A stretch of 21,563 nt of DNA from Lachnospiraceae bacterium (GCA_009774215.1 VSNH01000048.1:1-21563); one strand, 5' to 3'. Shown: positions 1 through 7,614, counted from the first letter of the stretch. Notes: generated from the letters alone by a model not told the origin. A program made the numbers and translations.

Positions 1-2
1 GT

Positions 3-1376
3 ACGGAGTATATTATAGAAGACCAGAAGGATGTTGAGTTGACTTTTTCGGTCAATTTGAATTACAATACCGCAAGCTCCCGGCTTTTCTCTAAATTTGT
101 GGTGGCGGTGAAGAAGAACGGGGGATTCCTTGCGATCACGAAACCCCGTTATATTACCAATCCGGAGGCGATAGCGAAATATAATCCGTCTTTTGTCGCC
201 ACATCCTCTAAGAAAGGGCTGCTGGTAGATCCGGAGAAGCTGCAGAGCTCGGAGCTGGATGATCTTGGCGTGAAACACGCCGCTTACAACATTCCTTTAA
301 GCCGGATTCTGGGGCAGACGAGCAACGACTATTATCCCACGGTCTACTATACTTATAATGGAAAGAACTATGCGTTTAATGGGCAGATCATTGCGGAATA
401 CGACTATATTTTTACCAATCTCACCAACAGGGGCATTACCACGACGGCGATTGTTCTGAACGATATTTCTTCGCATCCGGAGCTGATTCATCCGAAGGCG
501 CGCTCCGGTGGACATGCGCCCTACTATGCCTTCAACGCGGCGGACGAGAGCGGGACGGAGACGATAGCCGCCATCGCCTCTTTTCTGGCAAGCCGCTATT
601 CGGGCACCGGGCACGGCAGGGTGATGAACTGGGTGATCGGCAATGAGATCAACGCCAGAAGCGAGTGGAACCATATCGAGCATATGAGCACGCCGGACTA
701 TGTGGACGAGTATGCGAAGGCTTTCCGCATTTTTTACAATGCTTTCTTAAGCATCAACGGCAATGCCCGGGTATACATATCTCTGGATCAGCAGTGGGGA
801 AAGAGCCTCTATTCCAAAAACGGGTATGGTTCCAAGGAGATTCTGGATGAGTTTAACAGAAATTTGAAGGCGGAGGGGAATATTGACTGGGGGCTGGCGC
901 AGCATCCCTACAATTACCCTCTGACGAGCGCGAAGGCTTGGCAGAGCAACGGAAAGTATGTGCAGGAGAACGAGAACACGCCCGTGATCACGATCAAAAA
1001 CCTGCATGTGCTGACGGATTACCTGCAGAAGCCGGAAATGCTGACAGACGACGGCGAGGTGCGGCATCTGATCTTAAGCGAGATGGGGTACACCTCCTCG
1101 CAGGGACAGGAGCTGCAGGCGGCTTCCTTTGTCTACGCATATAAGGTAATTGAGGCGAATCAGTATGTGGACAGTATGCTCTTTTCCAGAGAGACGGACG
1201 CGGCCTCCGAGGTGGCGCAGGGGCTGGATCTCGGCATCTGTACGCTGGGCGGCGGCAGGAAGTCCATCTATGAGGCATACAAGTATGTGGATACCGCAGA
1301 ATCGGCCGCACACACGGACTTTGCCCTGCGGGTGATCGGTATTTCCAATTGGAGCGAAGTGATTAGGAAGCGTTAA
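3..1376 (+). CDS. DUF5722 family glycoside-hydrolase-like protein, 5' end outside window
   Basis: The frame is open to the left edge, so the gene starts upstream; the TTG at 39 is an internal codon, not a start. The readable part is about 457 residues. It matches the DUF5722 family as I know it: a (beta/alpha)8-type, glycoside-hydrolase-like protein of gut Firmicutes, usually with a beta-rich N-terminal part. Visible family-like stretches are AIVLNDISSHPELIHP, NWVIGNEINAR and LILSEMGYTSSQGQE. By analogy with clan GH-A enzymes, the Glu in the IGNEIN motif (codon 645-647) would be the acid/base and the Glu in LSEMG (codon 1080-1082) the nucleophile; that is inference. The substrate is unknown. 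The gene is convergent with the next gene, with only 13 bp between stop codons and no terminator hairpin visible. An exact copy of the dyad motif lies at 39-55. Family assignment is firm, biochemical role is not. Confidence 0.82.
   Translation, partial: TEYIIEDQKDVELTFSVNLNYNTASSRLFSKFVVAVKKNGGFLAITKPRYITNPEAIAKYNPSFVATSSKKGLLVDPEKLQSSELDDLGVKHAAYNIPLSRILGQTSNDYYPTVYYTYNGKNYAFNGQIIAEYDYIFTNLTNRGITTTAIVLNDISSHPELIHPKARSGGHAPYYAFNAADESGTETIAAIASFLASRYSGTGHGRVMNWVIGNEINARSEWNHIEHMSTPDYVDEYAKAFRIFYNAFLSINGNARVYISLDQQWGKSLYSKNGYGSKEILDEFNRNLKAEGNIDWGLAQHPYNYPLTSAKAWQSNGKYVQENENTPVITIKNLHVLTDYLQKPEMLTDDGEVRHLILSEMGYTSSQGQELQAASFVYAYKVIEANQYVDSMLFSRETDAASEVAQGLDLGICTLGGGRKSIYEAYKYVDTAESAAHTDFALRVIGISNWSEVIRKR
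39..55. repeat. Dyad motif copy 1 (TTGAC-TTTTTCG-GTCAA), exact
   Basis: Exact 5+5 inverted repeat with a 7-nt spacer; the inner T...G pair fits the Y...R rule. It lies inside the DUF5722 gene in the frame TTG ACT TTT TCG GTC AAT, coding LTFSVN. Confidence 0.6.
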
Positions 1377-1389
1377 AGCGGCAGTTTCG

Positions 1390-1905
1390 TCAGAATAGTT
1401 GAGAAATCAAATATTGATAGATGCTTTGGTTTTTCTTCTGCCAGTTGGTACAGATGGCGGCGGCAGTATCTTCATCGGGGACGGACAGGGTGATATCCAC
1501 CACTGTCACGTCCTTTTCTTTTACGACAAGATGCGCTTCAAACTCTCCTGAGGTGGACTTGTAATAGTCCGCCCGGACGGCTGACTCGCTGCGCATGTCC
1601 ATTTCGTGATCGGCAAAAAAGGCGGCAATGTCTTCCTTGATGGATTCATTGATTCGGTTGCCGAAATAGGAGAGCGTGCTCCGCCCATCCTCCGTGATCT
1701 CCAGATAAGTTCGGTTGCGCAGGGATTTCGCCCGGATCAGCTCCGCGTCGATCAGCTCCGCGATCACCTGCTGCAGAGTCAGAAAGTTCGTATAGTCGCG
1801 TCCCAGAATAAAATCGCCGATCTGCGCCTTCGTGAGCGGAAAGGAAACCCGATCCAGCATGTAGAGGGTGATCAGTTTGTAGAGTGTTAAAGGATCCTGT
1901 GCCAT
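1390..1905 (-). CDS. DUF4364 family winged-helix protein
   Basis: 171 residues, the normal size for DUF4364, a family found almost only in Clostridia. The N-terminal half (about residues 8-80) reads as a winged helix: LTLYKLITLYMLDRV, then PLTKAQIGDFILGRDYTNF, a QQVIAELIDAELI helix and a wing-like NRTYLEITEDGRSTL strand pair. The C-terminal half is a mixed alpha/beta domain of unknown role. A clear AGGAG lies about 7 nt before the ATG. It follows malic enzyme on the same strand after 144 bp filled by a folded element, so the two may be co-transcribed. It is probably a DNA-binding regulator, but no target can be read from the sequence. Confidence 0.85.
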   Translation of the reverse strand: MAQDPLTLYKLITLYMLDRVSFPLTKAQIGDFILGRDYTNFLTLQQVIAELIDAELIRAKSLRNRTYLEITEDGRSTLSYFGNRINESIKEDIAAFFADHEMDMRSESAVRADYYKSTSGEFEAHLVVKEKDVTVVDITLSVPDEDTAAAICTNWQKKNQSIYQYLISQLF

Positions 1906-1932
1906 AATGTCTCCTTACAAATAGCGTGAGAA

Positions 1933-2046
1933 ATGCGAAAAGTACTTCTAAAGACGTCTCGCCATAGGACGGTGACGCCAAGTCGGCAAGCTGACTTGGA
2001 AGCACTAAGTTTCGCATAGTAGAATGCCTGAAAATCGGCATTCTAC
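1933..2046 (-). repeat. Strongly folded intergenic element between malic enzyme and DUF4364 gene
   Basis: Almost the whole gap between the two leftward genes can pair. Arm 1933-1948 (ATGCGAAAAGTACTTC on the plus strand) is the reverse complement of 1999-2017, apart from one G-T type change and a 3-nt bulge. Inside it, CCAAGTC at 1978-1984 pairs with GACTTGG at 1993-1999. Next to it, GTAGAATGCC at 2019-2028 pairs perfectly with GGCATTCTAC at 2037-2046 around an 8-nt loop. Neither strand shows a T-run after a stem, so it is not a standard intrinsic terminator. It could be an interspersed palindromic repeat, an RNA processing or stability element, or a small structured RNA. Nothing in the window is a second copy. 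Confidence 0.6.
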
Positions 2047-2049
2047 GCA

Positions 2050-3204
2050 TTAATTTTTTATATGCGACTTGACGGCCTCCGTTACTACCTCCGCCACCTG
2101 CGGGTCGAAGGCTTCGGGCATGATGTTGTCCTCATGCAGTTGGTCGTCGGGGACGAGGGCAGCGATTGCCTGCGCGGCAGCCAGCTTCATCTCCTCCGTG
2201 ATCTGTACGGCGCGGCCTTCCAGCGCGCCCTTGAAGATGCCGGGGAAGGCGACCACGTTGTTGACCTGGTTAGGGAAGTCGGAGCGTCCCGTTCCCACAA
2301 CCCGCGCGCCTGCGGCCTTTGCCACGTCCGGCATAATTTCCGGTACAGGATTTGCCATGGCGAAGAGGATGGAGTCCCGGTTCATGGAGGATACCATATC
2401 AGGTGTTACGATATTCGGGGCGGAGACGCCGACGAAGATATCCGCGCCTTTCAGGGCGTCTGCCAGCGTGCCGCTTTCCCCGTTCGGGTTGGTCACTTCC
2501 GTCATTTTCTGCTGCATCCAGTTCAGCCCCTCGGTGGTCTTGCCGATGATACCGACCTTGTCGCACATGATGACGTTGGGGAAGCCGTAGGTCAGAAGCA
2601 GTTTGGTGATGGCCACGCCCGCGCTTCCCGCGCCGTTTACGACCACCTTACAGTCTTCCTTTTTCTTGCCCACAACCTTTAAGCCGTTGATGATGCCTGC
2701 CAGCACTACGATGGCGGTGCCGTGCTGGTCGTCGTGGAAAACGGGGATATCCAGTATTTCTTTCAGCCGTTCCTCGATCTCAAAGCAGCGGGGCGCGCTG
2801 ATGTCCTCCAGATTGATGCCGCCGAAGCCCGGGGCCAGATAAGTCACGGCCTTGATGATTTCCTCCGTGTCCTGCGTGTCCAGACAGATCGGCACGGCGT
2901 TGACGCCGCCAAATTCTTTGAATAATACCGCTTTTCCTTCCATCACGGGCATGGCGGCGTGGGGACCGATATTGCCGAGGCCCAGCACCGCGCTGCCGTC
3001 GGATACCACGGCTACGGTGTTGGATTTCCATGTATAGGTGTAAGCCGCTTCTTTGTCCTGCGCGATTACTTTGCATGGCTCCGCCACGCCGGGCGTGTAG
3101 GCGAGGGAGAGATCCTCTCTTGTTTTGACGGGGGTTTTGGAGACAGTCTCCAGTTTGCCGCGCCATTTTTCATGTAATGCAAGGGCCTTTTCGTTGGTTG
3201 TCAT
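2050..3204 (-). CDS. NAD(P)-dependent malic enzyme
   Basis: 384 residues, typical for the short bacterial malic enzymes. Converts malate to pyruvate and CO2 with reduction of NAD(P), in the cytoplasm, using a divalent metal. The sequence shows the catalytic Tyr36 in SLAYTPGVAEP, the general-base Lys91 in MEGKAVLFK, metal-site acidic residues in NLEDI (133-134) and HDDQHGT (158-163), the dinucleotide-binding GAGSAG at 191-196 and the ANPVPEI motif near 285. No fused phosphotransacetylase domain is present. A GAGGT lies 7 nt before the ATG, and a good promoter sits about 50 bp further upstream. The cofactor preference and the correct paralogue name (maeA, maeB, mleA, ytsJ types) cannot be settled, so no symbol is given. 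Confidence 0.95.
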   Translation of the reverse strand: MTTNEKALALHEKWRGKLETVSKTPVKTREDLSLAYTPGVAEPCKVIAQDKEAAYTYTWKSNTVAVVSDGSAVLGLGNIGPHAAMPVMEGKAVLFKEFGGVNAVPICLDTQDTEEIIKAVTYLAPGFGGINLEDISAPRCFEIEERLKEILDIPVFHDDQHGTAIVVLAGIINGLKVVGKKKEDCKVVVNGAGSAGVAITKLLLTYGFPNVIMCDKVGIIGKTTEGLNWMQQKMTEVTNPNGESGTLADALKGADIFVGVSAPNIVTPDMVSSMNRDSILFAMANPVPEIMPDVAKAAGARVVGTGRSDFPNQVNNVVAFPGIFKGALEGRAVQITEEMKLAAAQAIAALVPDDQLHEDNIMPEAFDPQVAEVVTEAVKSHIKN

Positions 3205-3252
3205 ATCAATACCTCACTGTATACTTGAATTTGATTTTCCTTAGCGTCTATT

Positions 3253-3281
3253 ATCTTATAATATTTCAAATTTCTCTGCAA
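3253..3281 (-). promoter_or_regulatory. Predicted sigma-A promoter for malic enzyme
   Basis: On the minus strand TTGCAG (3276-3281) and TAAGAT (3253-3258) are 17 bp apart, in a very A+T-rich stretch about 50 bp before the malic enzyme start. Seen as sequence; activity is inferred. Confidence 0.5.
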
Positions 3282-3337
3282 TATCCGGCGGCTTTTTATT
3301 TCAGAAAAAAAGACTTTCTATTTTGAAAAAGATGGTG

Positions 3338-3343
3338 TATAAT
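3338..3343 (+). promoter_or_regulatory. Predicted -10 element for rho
   Basis: A perfect TATAAT lies 160 bp before the rho start, preceded by GGTG but without a good -35 at 17 bp. It would give a 5' UTR of roughly 150 nt. That UTR contains a short perfect hairpin (AAGCAA/TTGCTT, 3453-3465). Rho is often autoregulated through its leader in other bacteria; here this is inference only. Confidence 0.4.
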
Positions 3344-3502
3344 AAGCGAATACAAGCATAAAATCATTTTCTGAGTCGTATCAGGCAAGAAATCCCCGGA
3401 CGAAAGAGCTGTGTATAGATTATTGATGAGACAGATATGCTGTGGTTAGGAAAAGCAATTTGCTTGCGCAATGAGAGATAGAAGAGAACGTGGGAGGAAT
3501 CT

Positions 3503-4864
3503 ATGAGAGAAAAGTATGAATCGCTGGCGCTTACGGACTTGAAGGAGATCGCGAAATCGAGAGGGATCAAGGGCACTTCTACCATGAAGAAGGCGCAGAT
3601 CGTGGAAGCGATGCTCAAGGAGGACGAGAAGGACAAAGCGGCAGGGAAAGAAGTGGCGGTCAAGTCGGTGGTGACACCGTCTGCGCCTGTGAAAAAGGCG
3701 GAGTCCGGAGAGGAGGAGAAGTTTCCGACGGAGCTTGACAGTGGCATTACGGCCAGCGGTATACTGGAAGTAATGAGCGACGGCTTCGGGTTTATCCGCT
3801 GCGAGAATTATCTTCCCGGTGAGCATGACGTTTATGTGGCTCCCAGCCAGATTCGCCGTTTCGGTCTGAAAACGGGAGATATTTTGGAGGGCAACACGAG
3901 GATTAAGACGCAGAATGAGAAGTTCAGCGCGCTTTTGTATGTGAAGTCCATCAACGGTTATCCGCCGGAGATCGCGATGCGCCGGGTGAATTTTGAAAAT
4001 ATGACGCCGATTTTTCCGGATGAGCGTCTGAAGTTAGAAACGCCGGGCGGCACGGTGGCCATGCGGATCATGGATTTGATGAGTCCCGTGGGGAAAGGGC
4101 AGAGAGGCATGATTGTGTCCCCGCCGAAGGCTGGTAAGACAACCTTGCTCAAGGAGGTGGCGAAGTCCATTACAAGAACCGCCCCGGATTCACATTTGAT
4201 TATTCTGCTGATCGACGAGCGGCCGGAGGAAGTGACGGATATCAAGGAGGCCATCGAGGGCCCGAACGTGGAAGTGATCTACTCCACTTTTGACGAACTG
4301 CCCGAGCATCACAAGAGAGTGTCTGAGATGGTGATCGAGCGCGCGAAACGTCTGGTGGAGCATAAGAAAGATGTGGTGATCCTCTTAGACAGTATCACCC
4401 GTCTGACGAGAGCGTACAACCTGGTGGTTCCGCCCAGCGGACGCACTCTGTCCGGCGGTCTTGACCCGGCGGCGCTACATATGCCCAAGCGCTTCTTCGG
4501 CGCGGCTCGCAATATGAGAGAGGGCGGCAGCCTGACGATTCTGGCGACGGCGCTTGTGGAGACGGGCAGCAAGATGGACGATGTGATCTACGAGGAGTTT
4601 AAGGGCACGGGCAATATGGAGATGGTGCTGGACAGAAAACTTTCCGAGAAGAGAGTATTCCCGGCCATCGACATTCCGAAATCCAGCACCAGAAGAGAGG
4701 ATCTGCTCTTGAATCCCGATGAGCTGGAGGCGATCAACATCATTCGCAAGGCGTTCAACGGTATGAAGGCGGACGAGGCGGTAGAGCGCGTTGTGGATAT
4801 GTTTGCCAAGACCAGAAACAACCAGGAATTTGTGAATATGGTCAAAAAAATAAAGTTCATATAA
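3503..4864 (+). CDS. rho: Transcription termination factor Rho
   Basis: 453 residues, complete. Hexameric RNA-dependent ATPase/helicase that ends transcription at Rho-dependent sites. The Rho N-terminal helical domain is at about 5-38 (LTDLKEIAKSRGIKGTST). It is followed by a short charged linker rich in Lys, Glu and Ala (about 39-75), as is common in Clostridia. The cold-shock-like RNA-binding domain is at about 83-150 (SDGFGFIRCENYLPG, DVYVAPSQIRRF). The ATPase core follows, with Walker A PPKAGKTT near 207-214, Walker B VVILLDSITRLTRAYN, and the Q/R-loop region GGLDPAALHMPKRFFGAARN. The start is supported by GGGAGG 6-7 nt upstream. The gene is single, followed by the promoter and long leader of rpmE. 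No intrinsic terminator is visible behind it. Confidence 0.98.
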   Translation: MREKYESLALTDLKEIAKSRGIKGTSTMKKAQIVEAMLKEDEKDKAAGKEVAVKSVVTPSAPVKKAESGEEEKFPTELDSGITASGILEVMSDGFGFIRCENYLPGEHDVYVAPSQIRRFGLKTGDILEGNTRIKTQNEKFSALLYVKSINGYPPEIAMRRVNFENMTPIFPDERLKLETPGGTVAMRIMDLMSPVGKGQRGMIVSPPKAGKTTLLKEVAKSITRTAPDSHLIILLIDERPEEVTDIKEAIEGPNVEVIYSTFDELPEHHKRVSEMVIERAKRLVEHKKDVVILLDSITRLTRAYNLVVPPSGRTLSGGLDPAALHMPKRFFGAARNMREGGSLTILATALVETGSKMDDVIYEEFKGTGNMEMVLDRKLSEKRVFPAIDIPKSSTRREDLLLNPDELEAINIIRKAFNGMKADEAVERVVDMFAKTRNNQEFVNMVKKIKFI

Positions 4865-4881
4865 ATTATACGAAAAAAGGC

Positions 4882-4910
4882 TTGCATCCCCGAAAATCCT
4901 ATGCTAGAAT
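4882..4910 (+). promoter_or_regulatory. Predicted sigma-A promoter for rpmE
   Basis: TTGCAT (4882-4887) and TAGAAT (4905-4910) are exactly 17 bp apart, just after rho. Transcription from here would give a leader of about 295 nt before the L31 start codon. Confidence 0.6.
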
Positions 4911-4916
4911 ATAAAA

Positions 4917-5212
4917 GCTGTGTGACTGGAAGCCGAGGTTTTAAACATAACAAGGCGGCAGTTCATGGCAGAACTTGAAGTGTTGAAAGAAACGTGACAG
5001 TTCAGCCTAGGATTTTGCACTTGCTGTAAAATCCATGAGAACGTGTAAAGGCTCCGAAGGATCCAGTCTCTTTGCCGAAGGCAGGACTGGAATAGACCGG
5101 ATTCGGTAACTATGAAGCCGGAGGCTGGATAGTTACAAAGAAATATGCTTTCAACGGCAGGTTTACGCGAAGGGCGTAAATGCGCAGGCTGAGAAAGGAG
5201 TACGATATAACG
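4917..5212 (+). promoter_or_regulatory. Long folded 5' leader of rpmE, candidate ribosomal-protein leader
   Basis: About 295 nt without a gene, rich in nested stems. AGCCT (5004-5008) pairs with AGGCT (5049-5053) around GGATTTT/AAAATCC (5010-5034). CCGAA (5054-5058) pairs with TTCGG (5102-5106) around CCAGTC/GACTGG (5063-5090), which itself holds TGCC/GGCA. GTAACTAT/ATAGTTAC (5106-5136) encloses AGCC/GGCT. TTTACGC/GCGTAAA (5162-5180) ends just before the Shine-Dalgarno sequence. Ribosomal protein genes are often controlled by leaders that bind their own product, and L31 leaders have been proposed in several phyla, so an L31-responsive control element is the simplest guess. It does not carry the conserved landmarks I know for RNase P RNA, tmRNA or SRP RNA. 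Confidence 0.6.
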
Positions 5213-5419
5213 ATGAGAGAAGGAATCCATCCTGAGTATTATCAGGCAACGGTAACGTGCAACTGTGGCAACACTTTTGTGACAGGTTCCACCAAGCCCG
5301 AGATCCATGTGGAGGTTTGCTCCAAGTGCCATTCGTTCTACACAGGACAGCAGAAGACGGCACAGGCTCGCGGCCGTATTGATAAATTCAATCGGAAATA
5401 CGGTGTGGAAAACAAATAA
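5213..5419 (+). CDS. rpmE: 50S ribosomal protein L31, zinc-binding type
   Basis: 68 residues, the usual length. L31 bridges the central protuberance of the large subunit and the head of the small subunit. The zinc-binding (C+) form is shown by Cys16, Cys18, Cys36 and Cys39 (CNCGNTF and CSKCHSF). The ending RIDKFNRKYG is typical. I chose the ATG at 5213 because the family starts MREGIHPEYY. The upstream in-frame ATG at 5180 would add 11 unrelated residues and lies on the other side of the AAAGGAG, which is a rather long 12 nt before the chosen start. The gene sits behind its own promoter and folded leader and is followed by a strong terminator hairpin. The C+ form is the one usually replaced by a Cys-less paralogue under zinc starvation; no paralogue is in the window. 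Confidence 0.97.
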   Translation: MREGIHPEYYQATVTCNCGNTFVTGSTKPEIHVEVCSKCHSFYTGQQKTAQARGRIDKFNRKYGVENK

Positions 5420-5432
5420 ATGCAGGATACGA

Positions 5433-5465
5433 AAAAGGTTGAGACTATCTCAACCTTTTCTATCT
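5433..5465 (+). terminator. Intrinsic terminator after rpmE
   Basis: Perfect 12-bp stem (AAAAGGTTGAGA, 5433-5444, with TCTCAACCTTTT, 5448-5459) around a CTA loop. It ends in TTTT and a further T-rich stretch, and could act in both directions. The next gene starts only 15 nt after the end of this feature, so it either depends on read-through or has a promoter I cannot see. Confidence 0.8.
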
Positions 5466-5480
5466 ATTAGGGAAACGGAT

Positions 5481-6452
5481 ATGGCAAAAAGAAAATTAAA
5501 ATATTCCGGAATCGGCGGACAGGCGGTTTTGGAAGGTATTATGATGAAAAACAAGGAGCAGTACGCGGTGGCGGTGAGAAAGCCCGACGGCGGAATCGAG
5601 GTGGAAGTGGAGCACTATCACAGCGTGATTCACGGCAGTAAGCTTCTGGACATTCCTTTCGTCAGAGGCGTGTTCCAGTTTATTGACTCACTCGTTTTAG
5701 GGATGCGTTGTCTGAATTTTTCCGCGTCCTTCTACGAGGATGAAGGGGCGGAGGAGACGGCGGCGGATAAGGCGTTTAACAGGATTTTCAAGGATAAGGC
5801 GGAGAAGGTCTTTAATGGGATCGTGATGCTGTTTTCGCTGGCGTTGGCTATCGGCATTTTCATGATACTGCCTTACTTTGTCACTTCGTTGTTTGAGGAG
5901 TACATCAGAAGCGCCTCCTTTATGGCGATTTTGGAGGGCGCGCTTAGGATTGTGATTTTCGTGGGGTATGTGCTGGCAATTTCCCTGATGAAAGATATCA
6001 GACGGGTTTATATGTACCACGGCGCAGAGCATAAATGTATCAACTGTATCGAGAAGGGGGCGCCGCTCACGGTGAGGGAAGTGATGCGCTGTTCCAAACA
6101 GCACAGGCGATGCGGCACCAGCTTTCTTTTGTTTGTCATGTTTGTCAGCGTGATCCTGTTTTTCTTTATCCGGGTAGACAATCCGGTTTACCGCATTTTG
6201 ATCCGGGTGGCGTTAATTCCCGTGATTGCGGGGATTTCCTATGAGATCATAAGGCTTGCAGGAAAGAGCAACAATATCCTTGTGCGGATCATCTCCGCAC
6301 CCGGTATGTGGCTTCAGAGGCTGACCACGAGAGAGCCTGACGAGAGCATGGTAGAGGTGGCGATCGCCGCGGTGGAGGCTGTCTTTGACTGGAAGGGGTA
6401 TATCAAAGAGACGTTCGGGTATGAGGTGGACGAGAGCTGGATGGAGTCATAG
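5481..6452 (+). CDS. DUF1385 (YqhQ-like) polytopic membrane protein
   Basis: 323 residues. The family signature GGQAVLEGIMMK is at about 12-23 and the conserved YHGAEHKCIN at about 179-188; its His/Glu/Cys content suggests metal binding, though no activity is proven. Hydrophobic stretches fit about five membrane segments: around the LVLGMRCLNF region, FNGIVMLFSLALAIGIFMIL, IVIFVGYVLAISLM, TSFLLFVMFVSVILFFFI and VALIPVIAGISYEIIRL. The start is the ATG at 5481, where the family begins; the open frame runs further upstream through rpmE but is not conserved there. The place between rpmE and prmC is a recurrent order in Clostridia. PrmC begins 4 nt after this stop, which suggests coupled translation. 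The cellular role is unknown. Confidence 0.92.
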   Translation: MAKRKLKYSGIGGQAVLEGIMMKNKEQYAVAVRKPDGGIEVEVEHYHSVIHGSKLLDIPFVRGVFQFIDSLVLGMRCLNFSASFYEDEGAEETAADKAFNRIFKDKAEKVFNGIVMLFSLALAIGIFMILPYFVTSLFEEYIRSASFMAILEGALRIVIFVGYVLAISLMKDIRRVYMYHGAEHKCINCIEKGAPLTVREVMRCSKQHRRCGTSFLLFVMFVSVILFFFIRVDNPVYRILIRVALIPVIAGISYEIIRLAGKSNNILVRIISAPGMWLQRLTTREPDESMVEVAIAAVEAVFDWKGYIKETFGYEVDESWMES

Positions 6453-6455
6453 GCA

Positions 6456-7460
6456 ATGAAAGAGCCAACGTATAGGGAAATGTATGACGAAGGTGCGGCG
6501 CGGCTTTCGGAAGCAGGGATAGAGGAGGCGGCGCTTGACGCGAGGCTTCTTCTGGAATTTGTGTGCGGGACGAACCGGAATACGCTGTTAGCGCATGGTG
6601 ATCGGGATGTTTCAGAGGAAGAATATAGTAGATACCGAAGCTTAATCGGGCGGCGCGCGGCGCATGTGCCGTTGCAGCATTTGACGGGTGAGCAGGATTT
6701 TATGGGATTGACTTTTTTAGTCAATAGAGAGGTGCTTGTGCCGAGACAGGACACGGAAGTGTTGGTGGAGGAAGTGATGAAGCATCTCCACGACGGTATG
6801 CGGATTCTGGATTTGTGCACCGGCTCGGGGTGTATTCTGCTCAGTCTTTTGCATTATTCCAATGACTGTGAGGGCGTGGGGACGGATTTGTCGGCGCAGG
6901 CGCTCGCGGTGGCGAGGGAAAACTATGAGAGGCTGCGGACGGAGCGGCCGAAGATGAAGGCACGGTTTCTGGAAGGGGACTTGTTTGCGGCGCTGAAGTG
7001 CGGGAAGGCATGGGATAGCGTGGAAGCATCGGAAGCGGTGAAGGCGTCGGACGGCGTGGGATCACCGGGAGATGGGAACGTGGCGGATGGTGAGAATAGG
7101 ACGGAGCCTGGGAATGCAGAACGTGGCGGTAGTGCGGAACGATTTGACGTGATTGTGTCGAACCCGCCATATATAAAAACGGATGTTATTGATACGCTGA
7201 TGCCGGAGGTGCGGGAGCATGAGCCTGCGATGGCGCTGAACGGCGGGGCGGACGGTCTTGTCTTTTATCGGAGGATAGCGGCGGATGCCGTGAACTATTT
7301 GAACGGCGGCGGTATGTTATTTTTCGAGATTGGTTGTGAACAGGCGGCGGATGTCTGCAAGATTATGGAAACAGCGGGTTTCCGGGAGATTGCGGTGGTG
7401 AAGGATTTTGCAGGGCTTGACCGGGTGGTGTATGGAAACTATTGGAGGAGGACAGATTAA
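6456..7460 (+). CDS. prmC: Peptide chain release factor N(5)-glutamine methyltransferase PrmC
   Basis: 334 residues, about 50 longer than usual. Methylates the glutamine of the GGQ loop in release factors with SAM; its substrate RF1 is encoded next. The N-terminal helical domain (1-80) is followed by DFMGLTFLVNREVLVPRQDTE, the SAM motif ILDLCTGSGC (about 117-126) and the catalytic NPPY at 236-239 (SNPPYIKTD). Between GDLFAAL (near 175) and RFDVIVSNPPY there is an insert of roughly 45 residues rich in Gly, Ala, Glu and Asp, lying directly before the catalytic loop. The reading frame is intact, so the enzyme is probably active. The start lies 4 nt after the DUF1385 stop, with a GGAG inside the end of that gene. 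An exact dyad motif copy lies at 6708-6724. Confidence 0.96.
   Translation: MKEPTYREMYDEGAARLSEAGIEEAALDARLLLEFVCGTNRNTLLAHGDRDVSEEEYSRYRSLIGRRAAHVPLQHLTGEQDFMGLTFLVNREVLVPRQDTEVLVEEVMKHLHDGMRILDLCTGSGCILLSLLHYSNDCEGVGTDLSAQALAVARENYERLRTERPKMKARFLEGDLFAALKCGKAWDSVEASEAVKASDGVGSPGDGNVADGENRTEPGNAERGGSAERFDVIVSNPPYIKTDVIDTLMPEVREHEPAMALNGGADGLVFYRRIAADAVNYLNGGGMLFFEIGCEQAADVCKIMETAGFREIAVVKDFAGLDRVVYGNYWRRTD
6708..6724. repeat. Dyad motif copy 2 (TTGAC-TTTTTTA-GTCAA), exact
   Basis: Perfect arms that extend to six bases each side (ATTGAC/GTCAAT). It codes LTFLVN in prmC as TTG ACT TTT TTA GTC AAT, and it fits the protein alignment without an insertion. Confidence 0.65.
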
Positions 7461-7510
7461 AAAATCATGCTGATGCACTGATTGTTTCAACACCCGAACA
7501 AGTTTGGGCG

Positions 7511-7614
7511 CGACTTTGTGCAGGAGCATCACAAAGTCGGTGATTGCAGACGAGAATAAAGTATTCCTTCGGAAAACTTTGAGATTCTCGACGCGTGACA
7601 TTGCAGTGAACTGC
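7511..7614. repeat. Folded intergenic element between prmC and prfA
   Basis: The 171-bp gap holds three stems. CGACTTTGTG/CACAAAGTCG (7511-7520, 7530-7539) is a perfect 10-bp stem with a 9-nt loop. CGAGAAT plus AAAGT (7551-7562) pairs with ACTTT and ATTCTCG (7576-7580, 7584-7590) around TTCC-TTC-GGAA. GCAGT-GA-ACTGC lies at 7603-7614. GACGAG (7549-7554) could instead pair with CTCGTC at about 7614-7619, giving alternative folds. No T-run follows. It may be an interspersed repeat or a leader that tunes prfA expression; no second copy lies in the window. Confidence 0.5.

Noticed and set aside
1646..2050. Open frame of 134 codons on the minus strand through the folded intergenic element and the DUF4364 gene
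   Set aside because: It overlaps a well-supported gene in another frame, begins in a palindromic element and has no family-like sequence; taken as spurious.
4832..4847. TTGTG-AATATG-GTCAA at the end of rho
   Set aside because: Spacer is 6 and the left arm does not match.
4917..5212. rpmE leader as RNase P RNA, tmRNA or SRP RNA
   Set aside because: The conserved sequence landmarks of these RNAs that I know are missing, and it ends at the L31 ribosome binding site.
7317..7601. Open frame of 94 codons on the minus strand across the prmC end and prmC-prfA spacer
   Set aside because: No ribosome binding site, overlaps prmC, and codes mainly through stem-forming DNA.
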